A DNA stretch of 64,000 nucleotides from Serpens sp035497915 (GTDB lineage Bacteria > Pseudomonadota > Gammaproteobacteria > Pseudomonadales > Pseudomonadaceae): the NCBI RefSeq assembly GCF_035497915.1, contig NZ_DATJCS010000005.1, positions 62,001-126,000 on the forward strand, in the 5' to 3' direction. The notes under the pieces are model-generated. The model was not told the origin of the DNA. It worked only from the letters and a program-made list of their open reading frames with translations, and did not search any database. How positions within the stretch are numbered: position 1 is the first letter of the stretch; the number at the start of each line of letters is the position of its first letter. Both the position numbers and the translations under genes were made by a program. Shown piece by piece: positions 40,878 to 50,318 of the stretch.

Positions 40878-41567
40878 ATGGCAGGCAAGACCATTCTGAT
40901 CGTCGATGACGAGGCGCCGATCCGCGAGATGATCGCGGTGGCGCTGGAAATGGCCGGCTACCAGTGTCTGGAAGCGGCCGACAGCCAGCAGGCGCACAGC
41001 CTGATCATCGACCACAAGCCGGACCTGATCCTGCTCGACTGGATGCTGCCCGGCACCTCGGGTATCGAGCTGGCGCGACGCCTGAAGCGCGACGAGATGA
41101 CCGCCGCCACGCCGATCATCATGCTCACCGCCAAGGGCGAAGAGGACAACAAGGTCCAGGGCCTGGAGGTCGGTGCTGACGACTACATCACCAAGCCGTT
41201 CTCGCCCCGCGAATTGGTGGCGCGCCTGAAGGCCGTGCTGCGCCGCGCCGGCGCGGATGATAGCGAAACGCCCATCGAGGTGGGCGGCTTGCGTCTGGAC
41301 CCGGTCAGCCACCGGGTGACCATCGACGGCCAGGCGGCCGAGATGGGCCCCACCGAATACCGTCTGCTGCAATTTTTCATGACCCACCAGGAGCGCGCCT
41401 ACACCCGTGGCCAGTTGCTGGACCAGGTCTGGGGTGGCAACGTCTACGTGGAAGAGCGTACCGTGGATGTGCATATCCGCCGGTTGCGCAAGGCGCTGGG
41501 CAGCGACTACGAATCGCTGGTCCAGACGGTGCGCGGCACTGGCTACCGATTCTCCACCCGAGCCTGA
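40878..41567 (+). CDS. phoB: Phosphate regulon response regulator PhoB
   Basis: OmpR/PhoB-family activator of 229 residues. The receiver domain has the acidic pair Asp10-Asp11, phosphoacceptor Asp54 (ILLDWMLPG) and Lys106 (ITKPFSPRELVARL). The C-terminal winged helix contains MGPTEYRLLQFFMTHQERAY and VYVEERTVDVHIRRLRKALG. phoR follows after 2 nt. A Pho box lies upstream. Confidence 0.98.
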   Translation: MAGKTILIVDDEAPIREMIAVALEMAGYQCLEAADSQQAHSLIIDHKPDLILLDWMLPGTSGIELARRLKRDEMTAATPIIMLTAKGEEDNKVQGLEVGADDYITKPFSPRELVARLKAVLRRAGADDSETPIEVGGLRLDPVSHRVTIDGQAAEMGPTEYRLLQFFMTHQERAYTRGQLLDQVWGGNVYVEERTVDVHIRRLRKALGSDYESLVQTVRGTGYRFSTRA

Positions 41568-41569
41568 AT

Positions 41570-42892
41570 GTGAACACCAATCCCGCCGGCCTGCTGCTGC
41601 GCCACGGTCTGATCCTGCTGGGCGTGGCCCTGTTGCTGGGCCTGCTCAGCGGCGCCTGGGGCTGGAGCCTGGCGCTGTGCCTGGCCGCCTATCTCGTCTG
41701 GCTGCTGCGTGACCTGCTGCGCCTGCAGCACTGGCTGGAGAACGCCAATCCCCGCGACGAGGTGCCCGAGGCGCGCGGCCTGTGGGAAGCGCTCTATGAC
41801 CGCATCTACCTGCTGCAGCGCCGCAACCGGGAATCCCGCGAGCGGCTGCAGGCGGTGATCGACCGCGCCCAGCAATCCACCACCGCCCTGCAGGACGCGG
41901 TGGTGATGCTCGACAGTGATGGCAACCTGGAGTGGTGGAACCCGGCCGGCAGCCGCCTGCTGGGCCTGAAGAGTCCGCAGGACAGCGGCCAGCCGGTGAT
42001 CAACCTGGTGCGCCATCCGCGCTTCAAGGAATACTTCGAGCGCAAGGATTTCCGCGAACCCCTGAGCCTGCGCTCGCCGGTGGACCCGAACCTGCATCTG
42101 CAGATCTTCGTCACCCTGTACGGCCAGCGCGACCACCTGATGGTGGTGCGCGACGTGACGCGCATGCAGCAGCTGGAACAGATGCGCAAGGACTTCGTGG
42201 CCAATGTTTCCCACGAGCTGCGCACGCCGTTGACGGTGATCAGCGGCTACCTGGAAACCCTGCTCGACCATGCCGACAGCCTGGCGCCGCGCTGGCTGCG
42301 CCCCATGCAGCAGATGCAGCAGCAGGCCACGCGCATGTCGCACCTGCTGGATGACCTGTTGCTGCTGGCGCGTCTGGAGGCCACCGATTACCCGGCCGAG
42401 AGCCAGCCGGTGGCGGTCGAGCGTCTGCTGCAGACGATCCGCGCCGATGCCGTGGCGCTGTCCGGTGCGCGCGGCCACCGGATTTCCCTGGAGGTCGAGC
42501 CCGGGCTGCTGCTCAAGGGCAGTGACAGTGAACTGCGCAGCGCCTTCTCCAACCTGGTATTCAACGCGGTGAAGTACACCCCGGACGGTGGCGAGGTGCA
42601 TATCCGCTGGTGGCGCGACGAACAGGGCGCGCACCTGGCGGTGCGCGACAGCGGCATCGGCATCGAAGCCAAGCACATCCCGCGCCTGACCGAACGCTTC
42701 TACCGGGTGGACGCCAGCCGCGCCGCCGATACCGGCGGCACCGGGCTGGGTCTGGCCATCGTCAAGCATGTGCTGCTGCGCCATCGCGGCCGGCTGGAAA
42801 TCGTCAGCCAGCCGGGACAGGGCAGCACCTTCACCTGTCATTTTCCGCCGGCCCTGTGCGTCCGCTACACGGCGCAGAGCGCCACGGATTGA
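41570..42892 (+). CDS. phoR: Phosphate regulon sensor kinase PhoR
   Basis: Inner-membrane histidine kinase of 440 residues. Two N-terminal hydrophobic segments (about 8-45) are followed by a PAS region (DAVVMLDSDGNLEWWNPAGS). The phosphoacceptor His215 lies in NVSHELRTPLTVISGYLETL. The ATPase domain has N, G1 and G2 boxes (SNLVFNAVKYTPDGGEVHIR, DSGIGIEAKHI, GGTGLGLAIV). The start is GTG at 41570. It is coupled to phoB. Confidence 0.97.
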   Translation: MNTNPAGLLLRHGLILLGVALLLGLLSGAWGWSLALCLAAYLVWLLRDLLRLQHWLENANPRDEVPEARGLWEALYDRIYLLQRRNRESRERLQAVIDRAQQSTTALQDAVVMLDSDGNLEWWNPAGSRLLGLKSPQDSGQPVINLVRHPRFKEYFERKDFREPLSLRSPVDPNLHLQIFVTLYGQRDHLMVVRDVTRMQQLEQMRKDFVANVSHELRTPLTVISGYLETLLDHADSLAPRWLRPMQQMQQQATRMSHLLDDLLLLARLEATDYPAESQPVAVERLLQTIRADAVALSGARGHRISLEVEPGLLLKGSDSELRSAFSNLVFNAVKYTPDGGEVHIRWWRDEQGAHLAVRDSGIGIEAKHIPRLTERFYRVDASRAADTGGTGLGLAIVKHVLLRHRGRLEIVSQPGQGSTFTCHFPPALCVRYTAQSATD

Positions 42893-42959
42893 CCGTCGGG
42901 CTTGAAAAAGCCCGAGCGAATAGCCATCTTGCGCGAATCATTGGCCAACCCGAACCACC

Positions 42960-44300
42960 ATGGACCCTTCCCCTAGTCTCAGCGTTTCCTCCTACTTCGC
43001 CGATTTCGGCCTTGTCCTGTTCGCCTTCTTCCTCGTTCTGCTCAACGGTTTCTTCGTGGCCGCCGAATTCGCCATGGTCAAGCTGCGCTCGACCAAGGTG
43101 GAGGCCATCGCCAGCCAGCATGGCTGGCGCGGACACATCCTGCGCACCGTGCACCGCCAGCTCGACGCCTACCTGTCGGCCTGCCAGCTGGGCATCACCC
43201 TGGCCTCGCTGGGCCTGGGCTGGGTCGGCGAGCCGGCCTTCGCGCACCTGATCGAGCCGCTGTTCGCCGCGTTGGGCGTGGAGAACCCGGTGGTCATCCA
43301 TGGCGCCGCCTTCGCGGTTGCGTTCTTCTTCATTTCCTACCTGCACATCGTGGTCGGCGAGCTGGCGCCCAAGTCCTGGGCCATCCGCAAGCCGGAGCTG
43401 CTGTCGCTGTGGACGGCGGTGCCGCTGTACCTGTTCTACTGGGCGATGTACCCGGCGATCTTCCTGCTCAACGCCAGCGCCAACGCCATCCTGCGCTTCG
43501 CCGGCCAGGGCGAGCCGGGGCCGCACCATGAACATCACTACAGCCGCGACGAGCTGAAGCTGATCCTGCACTCCAGCCGCGCCCACGACCCCAGCGACCA
43601 GGACATCCGCGTGCTGGCCTCGGCGGTGGAAATGGGCGAGCTGGAAGTGGCCGACTGGGCCAACTCCCGCGAAGACCTGGTGTACATCAAGCGCAACGCC
43701 AGCCTCGACGAGCTGTTCGGCGTGCTGCGCCGCCACAAGTACAGCCGGTATCCGGTGTACGACGAGGCCAGCGGCGAGTTCGTCGGCCTGGTACACATCA
43801 AGGACCTGTTGCTGGAACTGGCCCGCCTCGGCGAGCTGCCGGAGCAACTGGACCTGGACGAGGTGATCCGCCCGGTCGAGCGCATCTCCCGGCACATGCC
43901 GCTGACCACCCTGCTGGAGGAGTTCCGCAAGGGCGGCGTGCACTTCGCCCTGGTGGAGGAGGCCGACGGTAAGGTGATCGGCTACCTGACCATGGAAGAC
44001 GTGCTGGAGGCGCTGGTCGGCGACATCCAGGACGAACACCGCAAGGCCGAGCGCGGTGTGCTGGCCTACCAGCCGGGCAAGCTGCTGGTGCGCGGCGACA
44101 CCCCGCTGTTCAAGATCGAACGCCTGCTGGGCGTCGACCTGGACCACATCGAGGCTGACACCCTGGCCGGGCTGATCTACGAAACCCTCAACCGCATGCC
44201 CGAGGAAGAGGAAGCCCTGGAAACCTCCGGACTGCGCATCATCGTCAAGAAGATGAAGGGACCGAAGGTGGTGCTGGCCAAGGTGGTCAAGCACGACTGA
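42960..44300 (+). CDS. CNNM/CBS/CorC_HlyC domain membrane protein (putative Mg/Co efflux)
   Basis: A 446-residue UPF0053 protein. The CNNM membrane domain is at about 12-195 (LVLFAFFLVLLNGFFVAAEF, LGITLASLGLGWVGEPA, LHIVVGELAPKSWAI). Two CBS domains span about 210-335, including SRYPVYDEASGEFVGLVHIK and LTMEDVLEALVGDIQDEH. A C-terminal CorC_HlyC domain ends the protein. Such proteins are implicated in Mg or Co export; hemolysin labels are historical. It lies downstream of phoR, as in other pseudomonads. Confidence 0.9.
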   Translation: MDPSPSLSVSSYFADFGLVLFAFFLVLLNGFFVAAEFAMVKLRSTKVEAIASQHGWRGHILRTVHRQLDAYLSACQLGITLASLGLGWVGEPAFAHLIEPLFAALGVENPVVIHGAAFAVAFFFISYLHIVVGELAPKSWAIRKPELLSLWTAVPLYLFYWAMYPAIFLLNASANAILRFAGQGEPGPHHEHHYSRDELKLILHSSRAHDPSDQDIRVLASAVEMGELEVADWANSREDLVYIKRNASLDELFGVLRRHKYSRYPVYDEASGEFVGLVHIKDLLLELARLGELPEQLDLDEVIRPVERISRHMPLTTLLEEFRKGGVHFALVEEADGKVIGYLTMEDVLEALVGDIQDEHRKAERGVLAYQPGKLLVRGDTPLFKIERLLGVDLDHIEADTLAGLIYETLNRMPEEEEALETSGLRIIVKKMKGPKVVLAKVVKHD

Positions 44301-44310
44301 GCCGCCGCTC

Positions 44311-44370
44311 ATCGCGGCTGAAGCCGCTCCTACGCGTCGATTTCTGTAGGAGCGACTTCAGTCGCGATCG
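44311..44370. repeat. REP pair overlapping the 3' end of ligB
   Basis: ATCGCGGCTGAAGCCGCTCC-TAC and its inverted partner GTAGGAGCGACTTCAGTCGCGAT flank a 12-bp centre. The right arm contains the TGA stop of the leftward ligB gene (44358-44360). The REP thus encodes the last residues DRD and the stop codon. Confidence 0.88.
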
Positions 44371-46043
44371 ACCCCCGCGAATCCGCCCACCCGCAGATCT
44401 CCCAACTGCGCCGCCAGCGCCTGCACGGCGGGATGCTGGAAAAAGCGCTGGGCCTGACGGGCCCGCTGTGCGCCCAGTCCCGTGTGCCGCCGCCACTGTT
44501 CTGCCGAACGGCTGGACAGGCGTTGCCAGTCGTCGCCCTCTGCCAGCCGAATCCCGGGCGGCATGCCCAGCGCGGTCAGCCAGCGTTCTAAGGGGCGTCG
44601 GCGCGCCAGTTCGGCGCCCTCCATCAAGGGTTTGGCCCGTACGCCCGGCACCCGAGCGAGCTCGCGGGGTGTGAGCCGCATCCAGGCCAGAAGGCCTTCG
44701 TCCAGCTGCCCGGTCTCCAGCAACGCGCGCCAGCTGCCCGGGCCGAGCCCGGGCAGATCCAGCCCTTGCCGGCCCGCCAGCCATTCCAGCCGCGCCAGGA
44801 ACTGTCCGGCGCAGCCGGGCGTTGGTTGCCAGCAGCTCAGCGGGTGGTGGGCGGCGGGGTCCGGCGCGTCCACCATCACGCGCTGCGACGAGCGCCAGAC
44901 CACGCCGTCCAGCCGCGGGATGCTGCCGCCGGCCAGGCCGATGGCGACCTGATCGCCGGGCCGGATATCCAGCGCCCGCCAGCGCGATAGCGAGCCGGCC
45001 GACACCTTGCGCACGTTGCGGTCGTCCAGCCGCACCGGTTGCAGATGCAGCAGCGGCGTGATGCGTCCGCTGCGCCCGACGCGAAACTCCACCGCGCGCA
45101 CTTCGGCCAGCGCCTGGCGCGCCGGGTATTTCCAGGCGGCCGCCCAGCTCGGCGGCCGCGCCTGCCAGTGTTGCCCATGCGGACGTGCGGCCTGGCGCAG
45201 CACCACACCATCGGTGGCGAAGGGCAGGGCGCTGCGAAACCAGTGCTCCCGCCAGTGCCGCGCCTCGCCGGCATCGGCGATGCGATGGCTGAAGGCCGGG
45301 CTGTCGGCAAAGCCCAGGCGTTCGAGAGTGGCCAGCCGCTGCGCCGGATCGGCGGGGCCGTCCGGCCAGTCCCAGACGAACAGGCCGATGCCGGCGGCTT
45401 CCTCGGCGGCAAGCGTCTGGCGCGCCAGCAATCCGGCGACCCGTGCGCGGGCGCCCTGGCCGCCGCGTTCGGCCTGCACATGGCCCGGCAGGCGCCAGTA
45501 CAGTTCGCCCTGCAGCACGGCATCGAGCGCCTCGGGGAGTTGTGCGGGCACGGCGGGCAGAGCGCGCACGGTTGCCGTCCAGTCCTGGCCGTGGCGGCCA
45601 TCGCCCCGGCTGATGGCCTGTGCCAGCCGGCCGGCGCGGTACGCCAGGGTCACCGCCACGCCATCCACCTTGGGCTGGATCCACACCGCCTCGCGCCTCG
45701 CCAGCCAGTCCTCGACCTCATCGTCCGCCAGCTTGTCCAGCCCGGTCTGCGCCACCGGATGGGCGACGGGGCCGGCCAGCCCGGCCAGGGGCTGCGGTGC
45801 GGGCGGCGCCTGTTGCGGAAAGCAGTCGCGCCAACGGGCGAAGCGCTGGCGGGCCTGGTCGTAGAGTTCGTCGGCAATGGGCGAGCGACCATCGCGGTGG
45901 TAGGCGCTGTCCCACTGCGCCAGTTGGCCGGCGAGCTGGCTCAGTTCGGCCGTGGCGCGCGCGCCGGACCAGCCGGGGCAGGCCTGGGCCAGCGGCATGC
46001 ACAGGCCGAGCGCGGCCAGCAGCGGCGGGCGAATGAAGGGCAT
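44358..46043 (-). CDS. ligB: NAD-dependent DNA ligase LigB (with apparent signal peptide)
   Basis: A 561-residue LigB-type ligase. The adenylation motif is IQPKVDGVAV with Lys125. FATDGVVLRQ and WKYPARQALAEVRAVEFRVG follow. An OB fold (RITPLLHLQPVRLDDRNVRK) precedes a helix-hairpin-helix tail (LTPRELARVPGVRAKPLMEG). The N-terminus MPFIRPPLLAALGLCMPLAQ-AC looks like a cleavable signal peptide, which is puzzling for a DNA ligase but also occurs in E. coli LigB. It lacks the BRCT domain of LigA. The stop codon lies inside a REP element. Confidence 0.92.
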   Translation of the reverse strand: MPFIRPPLLAALGLCMPLAQACPGWSGARATAELSQLAGQLAQWDSAYHRDGRSPIADELYDQARQRFARWRDCFPQQAPPAPQPLAGLAGPVAHPVAQTGLDKLADDEVEDWLARREAVWIQPKVDGVAVTLAYRAGRLAQAISRGDGRHGQDWTATVRALPAVPAQLPEALDAVLQGELYWRLPGHVQAERGGQGARARVAGLLARQTLAAEEAAGIGLFVWDWPDGPADPAQRLATLERLGFADSPAFSHRIADAGEARHWREHWFRSALPFATDGVVLRQAARPHGQHWQARPPSWAAAWKYPARQALAEVRAVEFRVGRSGRITPLLHLQPVRLDDRNVRKVSAGSLSRWRALDIRPGDQVAIGLAGGSIPRLDGVVWRSSQRVMVDAPDPAAHHPLSCWQPTPGCAGQFLARLEWLAGRQGLDLPGLGPGSWRALLETGQLDEGLLAWMRLTPRELARVPGVRAKPLMEGAELARRRPLERWLTALGMPPGIRLAEGDDWQRLSSRSAEQWRRHTGLGAQRARQAQRFFQHPAVQALAAQLGDLRVGGFAGVDRD

Positions 46044-46243
46044 GAATGCATCCGTGCAGGAAATCGGTCCGGGAGCATAGCCAAGCCATAGGCGGATCGC
46101 TGCGCCCTGTCTGCCCTGCCTTGACTGCGCTCGGGCACTCTCGCGGCCATTCGCAGTCAGACAGACGTGGCCCGGTAGTCGACGGCGCCGTTCCGTTCTA
46201 ACCGGCTGGTCTAGTCCGGCCCCTGGTTCATGGAGGTAAACCC

Positions 46244-46474
46244 ATGCGTCTTGCGCATCTCATCCTGCCGGCGCTGCTCGGTGTCGTGCTGGTGGGCTGT
46301 GGTCCCGATGAAGAAGATCGGATCGATACCACCCCGGCCCCCCAGACCAACGAGCCGGTCACCCCGGTTCCGCCGGCCGAGCCGGCGCCGCCCGTCACGC
46401 CGACTCCGCCGCCCACCACGCCGAGTGGCGTGCCGGAAGAAAGCGACATGAACACCAACCCGGCCCAGGACTGA
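46244..46474 (+). CDS. Small proline-rich lipoprotein
   Basis: A 76-residue putative lipoprotein. The signal MRLAHLILPALLGVVLVGC has lipobox Cys19. The mature part is almost wholly Pro/Thr/Glu-rich low complexity (TPAPQTNEPVTPVPPAEPAP, then PPVTPTPPPTTPSG). TGGAGG lies 8 nt before the ATG, supporting real translation. No function is recognised. It converges with the YccS-like gene, 9 nt apart. Confidence 0.7.
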   Translation: MRLAHLILPALLGVVLVGCGPDEEDRIDTTPAPQTNEPVTPVPPAEPAPPVTPTPPPTTPSGVPEESDMNTNPAQD

Positions 46475-46483
46475 TACACCGCC

Positions 46484-48670
46484 TCAGTGCGCGGTGGCCG
46501 CCTGTTCGCGCTTGAGCAGGTGGCTGCCGAGCGTGCGCAGGCGGGCCAGTTGCCGGCAGATCAGTGCCAGCTGGGTCTGCACCAGGCGGTGGTTGTCATC
46601 CAGGCTGTCCGGCAACTGCTCCAGTTGCTCGGCCAGCGCTTCTTCCTCCTCGCTGTGCACCGCCAGCGCCGCTTTGCCGGCCAGGCCGGCGGCAATTTCC
46701 TCCAGCGCCGCGACGATGCGTGCCCCGGCCTCCTCGAGCAGGGTGGCGTCCTGATCCGCGCCCAGCGGCGCGCGGTGGGCGCCCAGCGCCGACAGGTAGC
46801 CCAACAGGGTGTGGGTCACCACCAGGAAGCGGAAACCCTGTTCGGTGTCCCGGCGAAAGTGCCCCGGCTCCATGAGCATGTTGGACAGCGTGGTGGACAG
46901 TGCCGCGTCGGCGTTGTGCGCGTCGCGCCGCGCCACCCGGTAGGCCAGGTCGTCGCGCTTGCCGCTCACATACTGGGCGAGGATCTCGCGCAGGTACTCG
47001 GCGTGGCTGGTCAGCGTGCTGGCCAGCAGGCGGTCGAGGCGCCGGCCCTGCCAGTCCGGCAGGATCAGGAACACCGCGACGATGGCGATCAGGCTGCCCA
47101 GCAGGGTGTCGAACAACCGGGGCCAGATCAGCCCGTAGCCGTCGCCGATCTGGTTGAAGCTCAGCAGCACCAGCAGGGTGATCGCCGCGGTGGCGACGGT
47201 GTAGCGGCTGGCGCGGGTGGCGAAGAACAGCACGCCGGCGACCACCGCCAGGAACGCCTGTAGCAGCGCCTGCGGGAACAGGCTGATCAGCGCCCAGCCG
47301 CACACCAGGCCGAGCAGCGTGCCGAGGATGCGCTGCACCAGGCGCGCGCGGGTGGCGCCGTAATTCGGCTGGCAGACGAACAGCGTGGTGAGCAGGATCC
47401 AGTAGCCCTGGGTCGGATCGATCCAGTGCAGGATGCCGTAGCCGGCGCACAGTGCGATGGACAGCCGCAGGGCGTGGCGGAACACCAGCGAGGTGGGCGT
47501 GAGCTGCAGGCGAATGCGCTGCAAGGCCTCGCCCAGGCTGTGCGGGGAGCGGTCGAACAGGCTGGGGTCCTGCTCGTCGGCCAGGGCGTCCGGATTGCTG
47601 GCGCCGGCCAGCTTGCGCTCCAGGGTTTCCAGGTTGTTGGCCAGCGCGCCCACCGAGCGCAGCAGCTTGCGCCATTCCGGCCGGTTCTGTTCGCGCAGGT
47701 GCGCCAGCGAAGTTTGCAGATCATCCAGCGCGGCGCGGCTCTCGCCGTGATCGAACGGCTCGCGCAGGCGGATGGCCCGGCCCAGCGCGCGGCAGGCGTT
47801 GCCCTGCTGGTTGAGCAGGCGCTGGCAGCGGAACATCACGTCGCTGTGGAAGAACGCCTCGGCCAGTTCGTTGTACGGGTAGTGCGACGAACTGGCCCGC
47901 TCGTGAATGTCCTGGGCGGTGAAATACAGGCGCAGGTAGCGGCTCAGTCGCGCCGACGGCCGGCCGTTGGCGAAGCGGTGCAGCAGGATTTCCTTGGCCT
48001 GATTGAGCGCATTGACCACTCGACCGTTCTGCCGGGCTAGCTCCAGGCGGCGCTCCTCGACATCCAGCTGGCGCAGCGGCTCGAGCAGGCTGCTCTTGAT
48101 CTTCAGGTACAGGCCCAGCTCTTCGAACAGGCGCGCCAGCCCCTGCTGCACAGGCTGGTGCACGAACAGCGCGGCCCACAGCACCGACAACGCGCCGTAC
48201 CAGGCGGCGCCGGCCAACAGCAGCAGCGGCTCGTGCCAGAAGCTGCCGGGCACGCCGCCGCGCTGCTCCACGCCGATCATGGTGTAGATGGCCAGGATCA
48301 GCGTCGCCCAGCCGAGGGTGGCGTAGCGCGGGCCGACCGCGCCGAGCATGGTCAGTGCGAACGTGGTGACCGCCAGCCCGATGACGAACAGCCAGGGATG
48401 CAGGAACAGCAGCTGCACGGAGAAGGCCGCCACCGCAAAGCACACCAGGGTCACCGCGACCGCCTGCAGACGGCCCAGCCAGTTGTCGTCGGTTTCCGCC
48501 AGCGCGCTGGCGATCACCCCGAGGAACAGCGGGATCAGCAGATCCAGGCGGCCTTCCAGCAGGCCGACCAGCATGGCGCCGGCCAGCGCGATGAACACGC
48601 GCAGGCTGTAGGCGAGGGTGTCGGTACTCCACAGGCGCTGCAGGGAATGGCGAAGGGACGGCGAGGGCAT
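46484..48670 (-). CDS. yccS: YccS/FUSC family inner-membrane transporter-like protein
   Basis: A 728-residue protein with two blocks of membrane spans. The first, near residues 20-150, includes FIALAGAMLVGLLEGRLDLL. The second, near 395-530, includes SIALCAGYGILHWIDPTQGY, WILLTTLFVCQPNYGATRAR and LVQRILGTLLGLVCGWALIS. Each is followed by a cytosolic helical region. This is the FUSC/aromatic-acid-exporter-like architecture. It is named from the YccS subgroup; substrate unknown. The ATG at 48670 has GGAG 7 nt upstream. The longer open frame upstream runs through repeats and is not coding. Confidence 0.87.
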   Translation of the reverse strand: MPSPSLRHSLQRLWSTDTLAYSLRVFIALAGAMLVGLLEGRLDLLIPLFLGVIASALAETDDNWLGRLQAVAVTLVCFAVAAFSVQLLFLHPWLFVIGLAVTTFALTMLGAVGPRYATLGWATLILAIYTMIGVEQRGGVPGSFWHEPLLLLAGAAWYGALSVLWAALFVHQPVQQGLARLFEELGLYLKIKSSLLEPLRQLDVEERRLELARQNGRVVNALNQAKEILLHRFANGRPSARLSRYLRLYFTAQDIHERASSSHYPYNELAEAFFHSDVMFRCQRLLNQQGNACRALGRAIRLREPFDHGESRAALDDLQTSLAHLREQNRPEWRKLLRSVGALANNLETLERKLAGASNPDALADEQDPSLFDRSPHSLGEALQRIRLQLTPTSLVFRHALRLSIALCAGYGILHWIDPTQGYWILLTTLFVCQPNYGATRARLVQRILGTLLGLVCGWALISLFPQALLQAFLAVVAGVLFFATRASRYTVATAAITLLVLLSFNQIGDGYGLIWPRLFDTLLGSLIAIVAVFLILPDWQGRRLDRLLASTLTSHAEYLREILAQYVSGKRDDLAYRVARRDAHNADAALSTTLSNMLMEPGHFRRDTEQGFRFLVVTHTLLGYLSALGAHRAPLGADQDATLLEEAGARIVAALEEIAAGLAGKAALAVHSEEEEALAEQLEQLPDSLDDNHRLVQTQLALICRQLARLRTLGSHLLKREQAATAH

Positions 48671-48980
48671 CGAGAGCTCCGCTACGACGGGAACGCGGCC
48701 AGAGTAGCGAATTGCTCGCGGACGGGACACCGCTGATGGGTGAGCGCTGGGGCGTGGATCCCCGCACGGGCTGGCCCCCTCGCCCCTCGCGGGAGAGGGC
48801 GGGGGAGAGGGGGGTGCTCTTGTGTGCTGCCCTCCACCCTCTCCCCCAACCCCTCTCCCATCAAGGGAGAGGGGAGCAAGGCGACACGCCGCAGGATCGC
48901 CTTCCCCTCGCGGCAGAGAGCCAGCCCCCTGGCCGCCCTCGTCTATCCTGAGCAGACCGACCCCGCCAGGAGGTATCGCC
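48671..48980. other. Intergenic region between the YccS-like gene and nfeD
   Basis: This 310-bp divergent region holds a GC-skewed repeat (48775-48876, listed separately) and little else I can recognise. An AGGAGG ribosome site for nfeD lies at 48968-48973. No promoter with good hexamers is evident. Confidence 0.4.
48775..48876. repeat. CCCTCTCCC-type intergenic repeat
   Basis: Purine/pyrimidine-skewed element. CCCCTCGCGGGAGAGGGCGG is followed about 40 bp later by CCCTCTCCCCCAACCCCTCT and CCCATCAAGGGAGAGGGGAG. Its arms CCCTCTCCC/GGGAGAGGG can form alternative hairpins. It resembles a repeat widely scattered in Pseudomonas and Xanthomonas genomes. It is the only copy in this window and differs clearly from the other families. 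Confidence 0.75.
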
Positions 48981-50318
48981 GTGCGATACATGCTGCTCGG
49001 CCTGCTGCTGACGCTATCCGCCGGCCTGGCCCAGGCGGCGCCGGCACCGGTGTGGGTGCTGAGCGTCGACGGAGTGATCGGCCCGGCCAGCGCCGACTAT
49101 CTGGTGCGCGGCCTGGGCCGGGCGGCCGAACAGGGCGCGCAACTGGTGGTGCTGCGCATCGACACGCCGGGCGGGCTGGATACCTCCATGCGCGACATCA
49201 TCAAGGCGATCCTTGCCAGCCCGGTGCCGGTGGCCAGCTACGTGGCGCCCAGTGGCGCGCGGGCCGCCAGCGCCGGCACCTACATCCTCTACGCCAGCCA
49301 TGTGGCGGCCATGGCGCCGGGCACCAACCTGGGCGCAGCCACGCCGGTGGCGGTGGGCGGCGCGCCAGGGGCGCCACCGCAACAGCCGTCGCCCGATGGC
49401 GAGCAGGCACAACAGCCGGACGACGCCATGACGCGCAAGCAGGTCAACGACGCCGCCGCCTACATTCGCGGGCTGGCGCAGTTGCGCGGGCGCAACGCCG
49501 AATGGGCCGAGCAGGCGGTGCGCGAGGCGGTCAGCCTGGCCGCCGAGGAAGCCCTGAAGCTGAAGGTTGTCGACTACCTGGCCGCCGACCTGCCGGGCCT
49601 GCTCGCCCAGCTGGACGGCAAGACCCTGGAGACCGCCGCCGGGCCGCGCACGCTGGGCACCGCCGGCGCGCCGCTGGAGGCGCACCAGCCCGACTGGCGC
49701 ACGCGCATCCTGGCGGTGATCACCAACCCCAGCGTGGCGCTGATCCTGATGATGATCGGCATCTACGGGTTGATCTTCGAATTCTCCAGCCCAGGCACCG
49801 GCATCGGCGGGGTCATGGGCGGCATCTGCCTGATCCTCGGCCTGTACGCCCTGCAGCTGCTGCCGGTGAACTACGCCGGCGTGGCGCTGATCCTGCTCGG
49901 GCTGGTGTGCATGGCTGCCGAGGCGTTCCTGCCCAGCTTCGGCGTGCTCGGCTTCGGTGGCATCGCGGCGTTCGTGTTCGGCGCGCTGATCCTCATCGAC
50001 ACCGAGGTGCCCGGCTTCGGCATCCCGCTGTCGGTGATCCTGGTCACCGCGGCGGCCAGTGCCGCGCTGATGCTGGTCATTCTCGGCATGGCCTTGCGCG
50101 CCCGCCGACAGCGCCAGGTGGCCGGCGACGCGGGGCTGGTGGGCAGCCTGGCGCGGATCGAGGCGCTGGAGGGCGATCCCCGCCAGGGCTGGGTCAGCCT
50201 GCAGGGTGAGCGCTGGCAGGTGCAGAGCGGCGCGCCGCTACAGGTCGGACAGCGGGTGCGGGTGCTGGCGCGCGAGGGTCTCAGACTGCGGGTAACCAAC
50301 CAGGAGACAGAACCATGA
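48981..50318 (+). CDS. nfeD: NfeD-family serine protease, stomatin operon partner
   Basis: A 445-residue membrane protease. A signal peptide (MRYMLLGLLLTLSAGLAQA) precedes a ClpP/crotonase-like S49 domain with DTPGGLDTSMRDIIKAI and nucleophile Ser97 in SGARAASAGTYILYA. The general-base lysine is probably Lys153 in MTRKQVNDAAAYI. Several membrane spans follow (about 245-380), then a C-terminal NfeD OB fold (GLVGSLARIEALEGDPRQGW). Related archaeal 1510-N proteins cut stomatin. The GTG start at 48981 has AGGAGG 7 nt upstream. It overlaps the slipin gene by 4 nt. Confidence 0.92.
   Translation: MRYMLLGLLLTLSAGLAQAAPAPVWVLSVDGVIGPASADYLVRGLGRAAEQGAQLVVLRIDTPGGLDTSMRDIIKAILASPVPVASYVAPSGARAASAGTYILYASHVAAMAPGTNLGAATPVAVGGAPGAPPQQPSPDGEQAQQPDDAMTRKQVNDAAAYIRGLAQLRGRNAEWAEQAVREAVSLAAEEALKLKVVDYLAADLPGLLAQLDGKTLETAAGPRTLGTAGAPLEAHQPDWRTRILAVITNPSVALILMMIGIYGLIFEFSSPGTGIGGVMGGICLILGLYALQLLPVNYAGVALILLGLVCMAAEAFLPSFGVLGFGGIAAFVFGALILIDTEVPGFGIPLSVILVTAAASAALMLVILGMALRARRQRQVAGDAGLVGSLARIEALEGDPRQGWVSLQGERWQVQSGAPLQVGQRVRVLAREGLRLRVTNQETEP

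Noticed and set aside
42896..42915. Hairpin TCGGGCT/AGCCCGA after phoR as terminator
   Set aside because: The 7-bp stem overlaps the end of phoR's downstream gap but lacks a T-run on either strand, so it is not a convincing intrinsic terminator.
48671..48991. N-terminal extension of the YccS-like protein
   Set aside because: The frame stays open through a repeat element and upstream DNA. The ATG at 48670 has a ribosome site and begins the conserved part.
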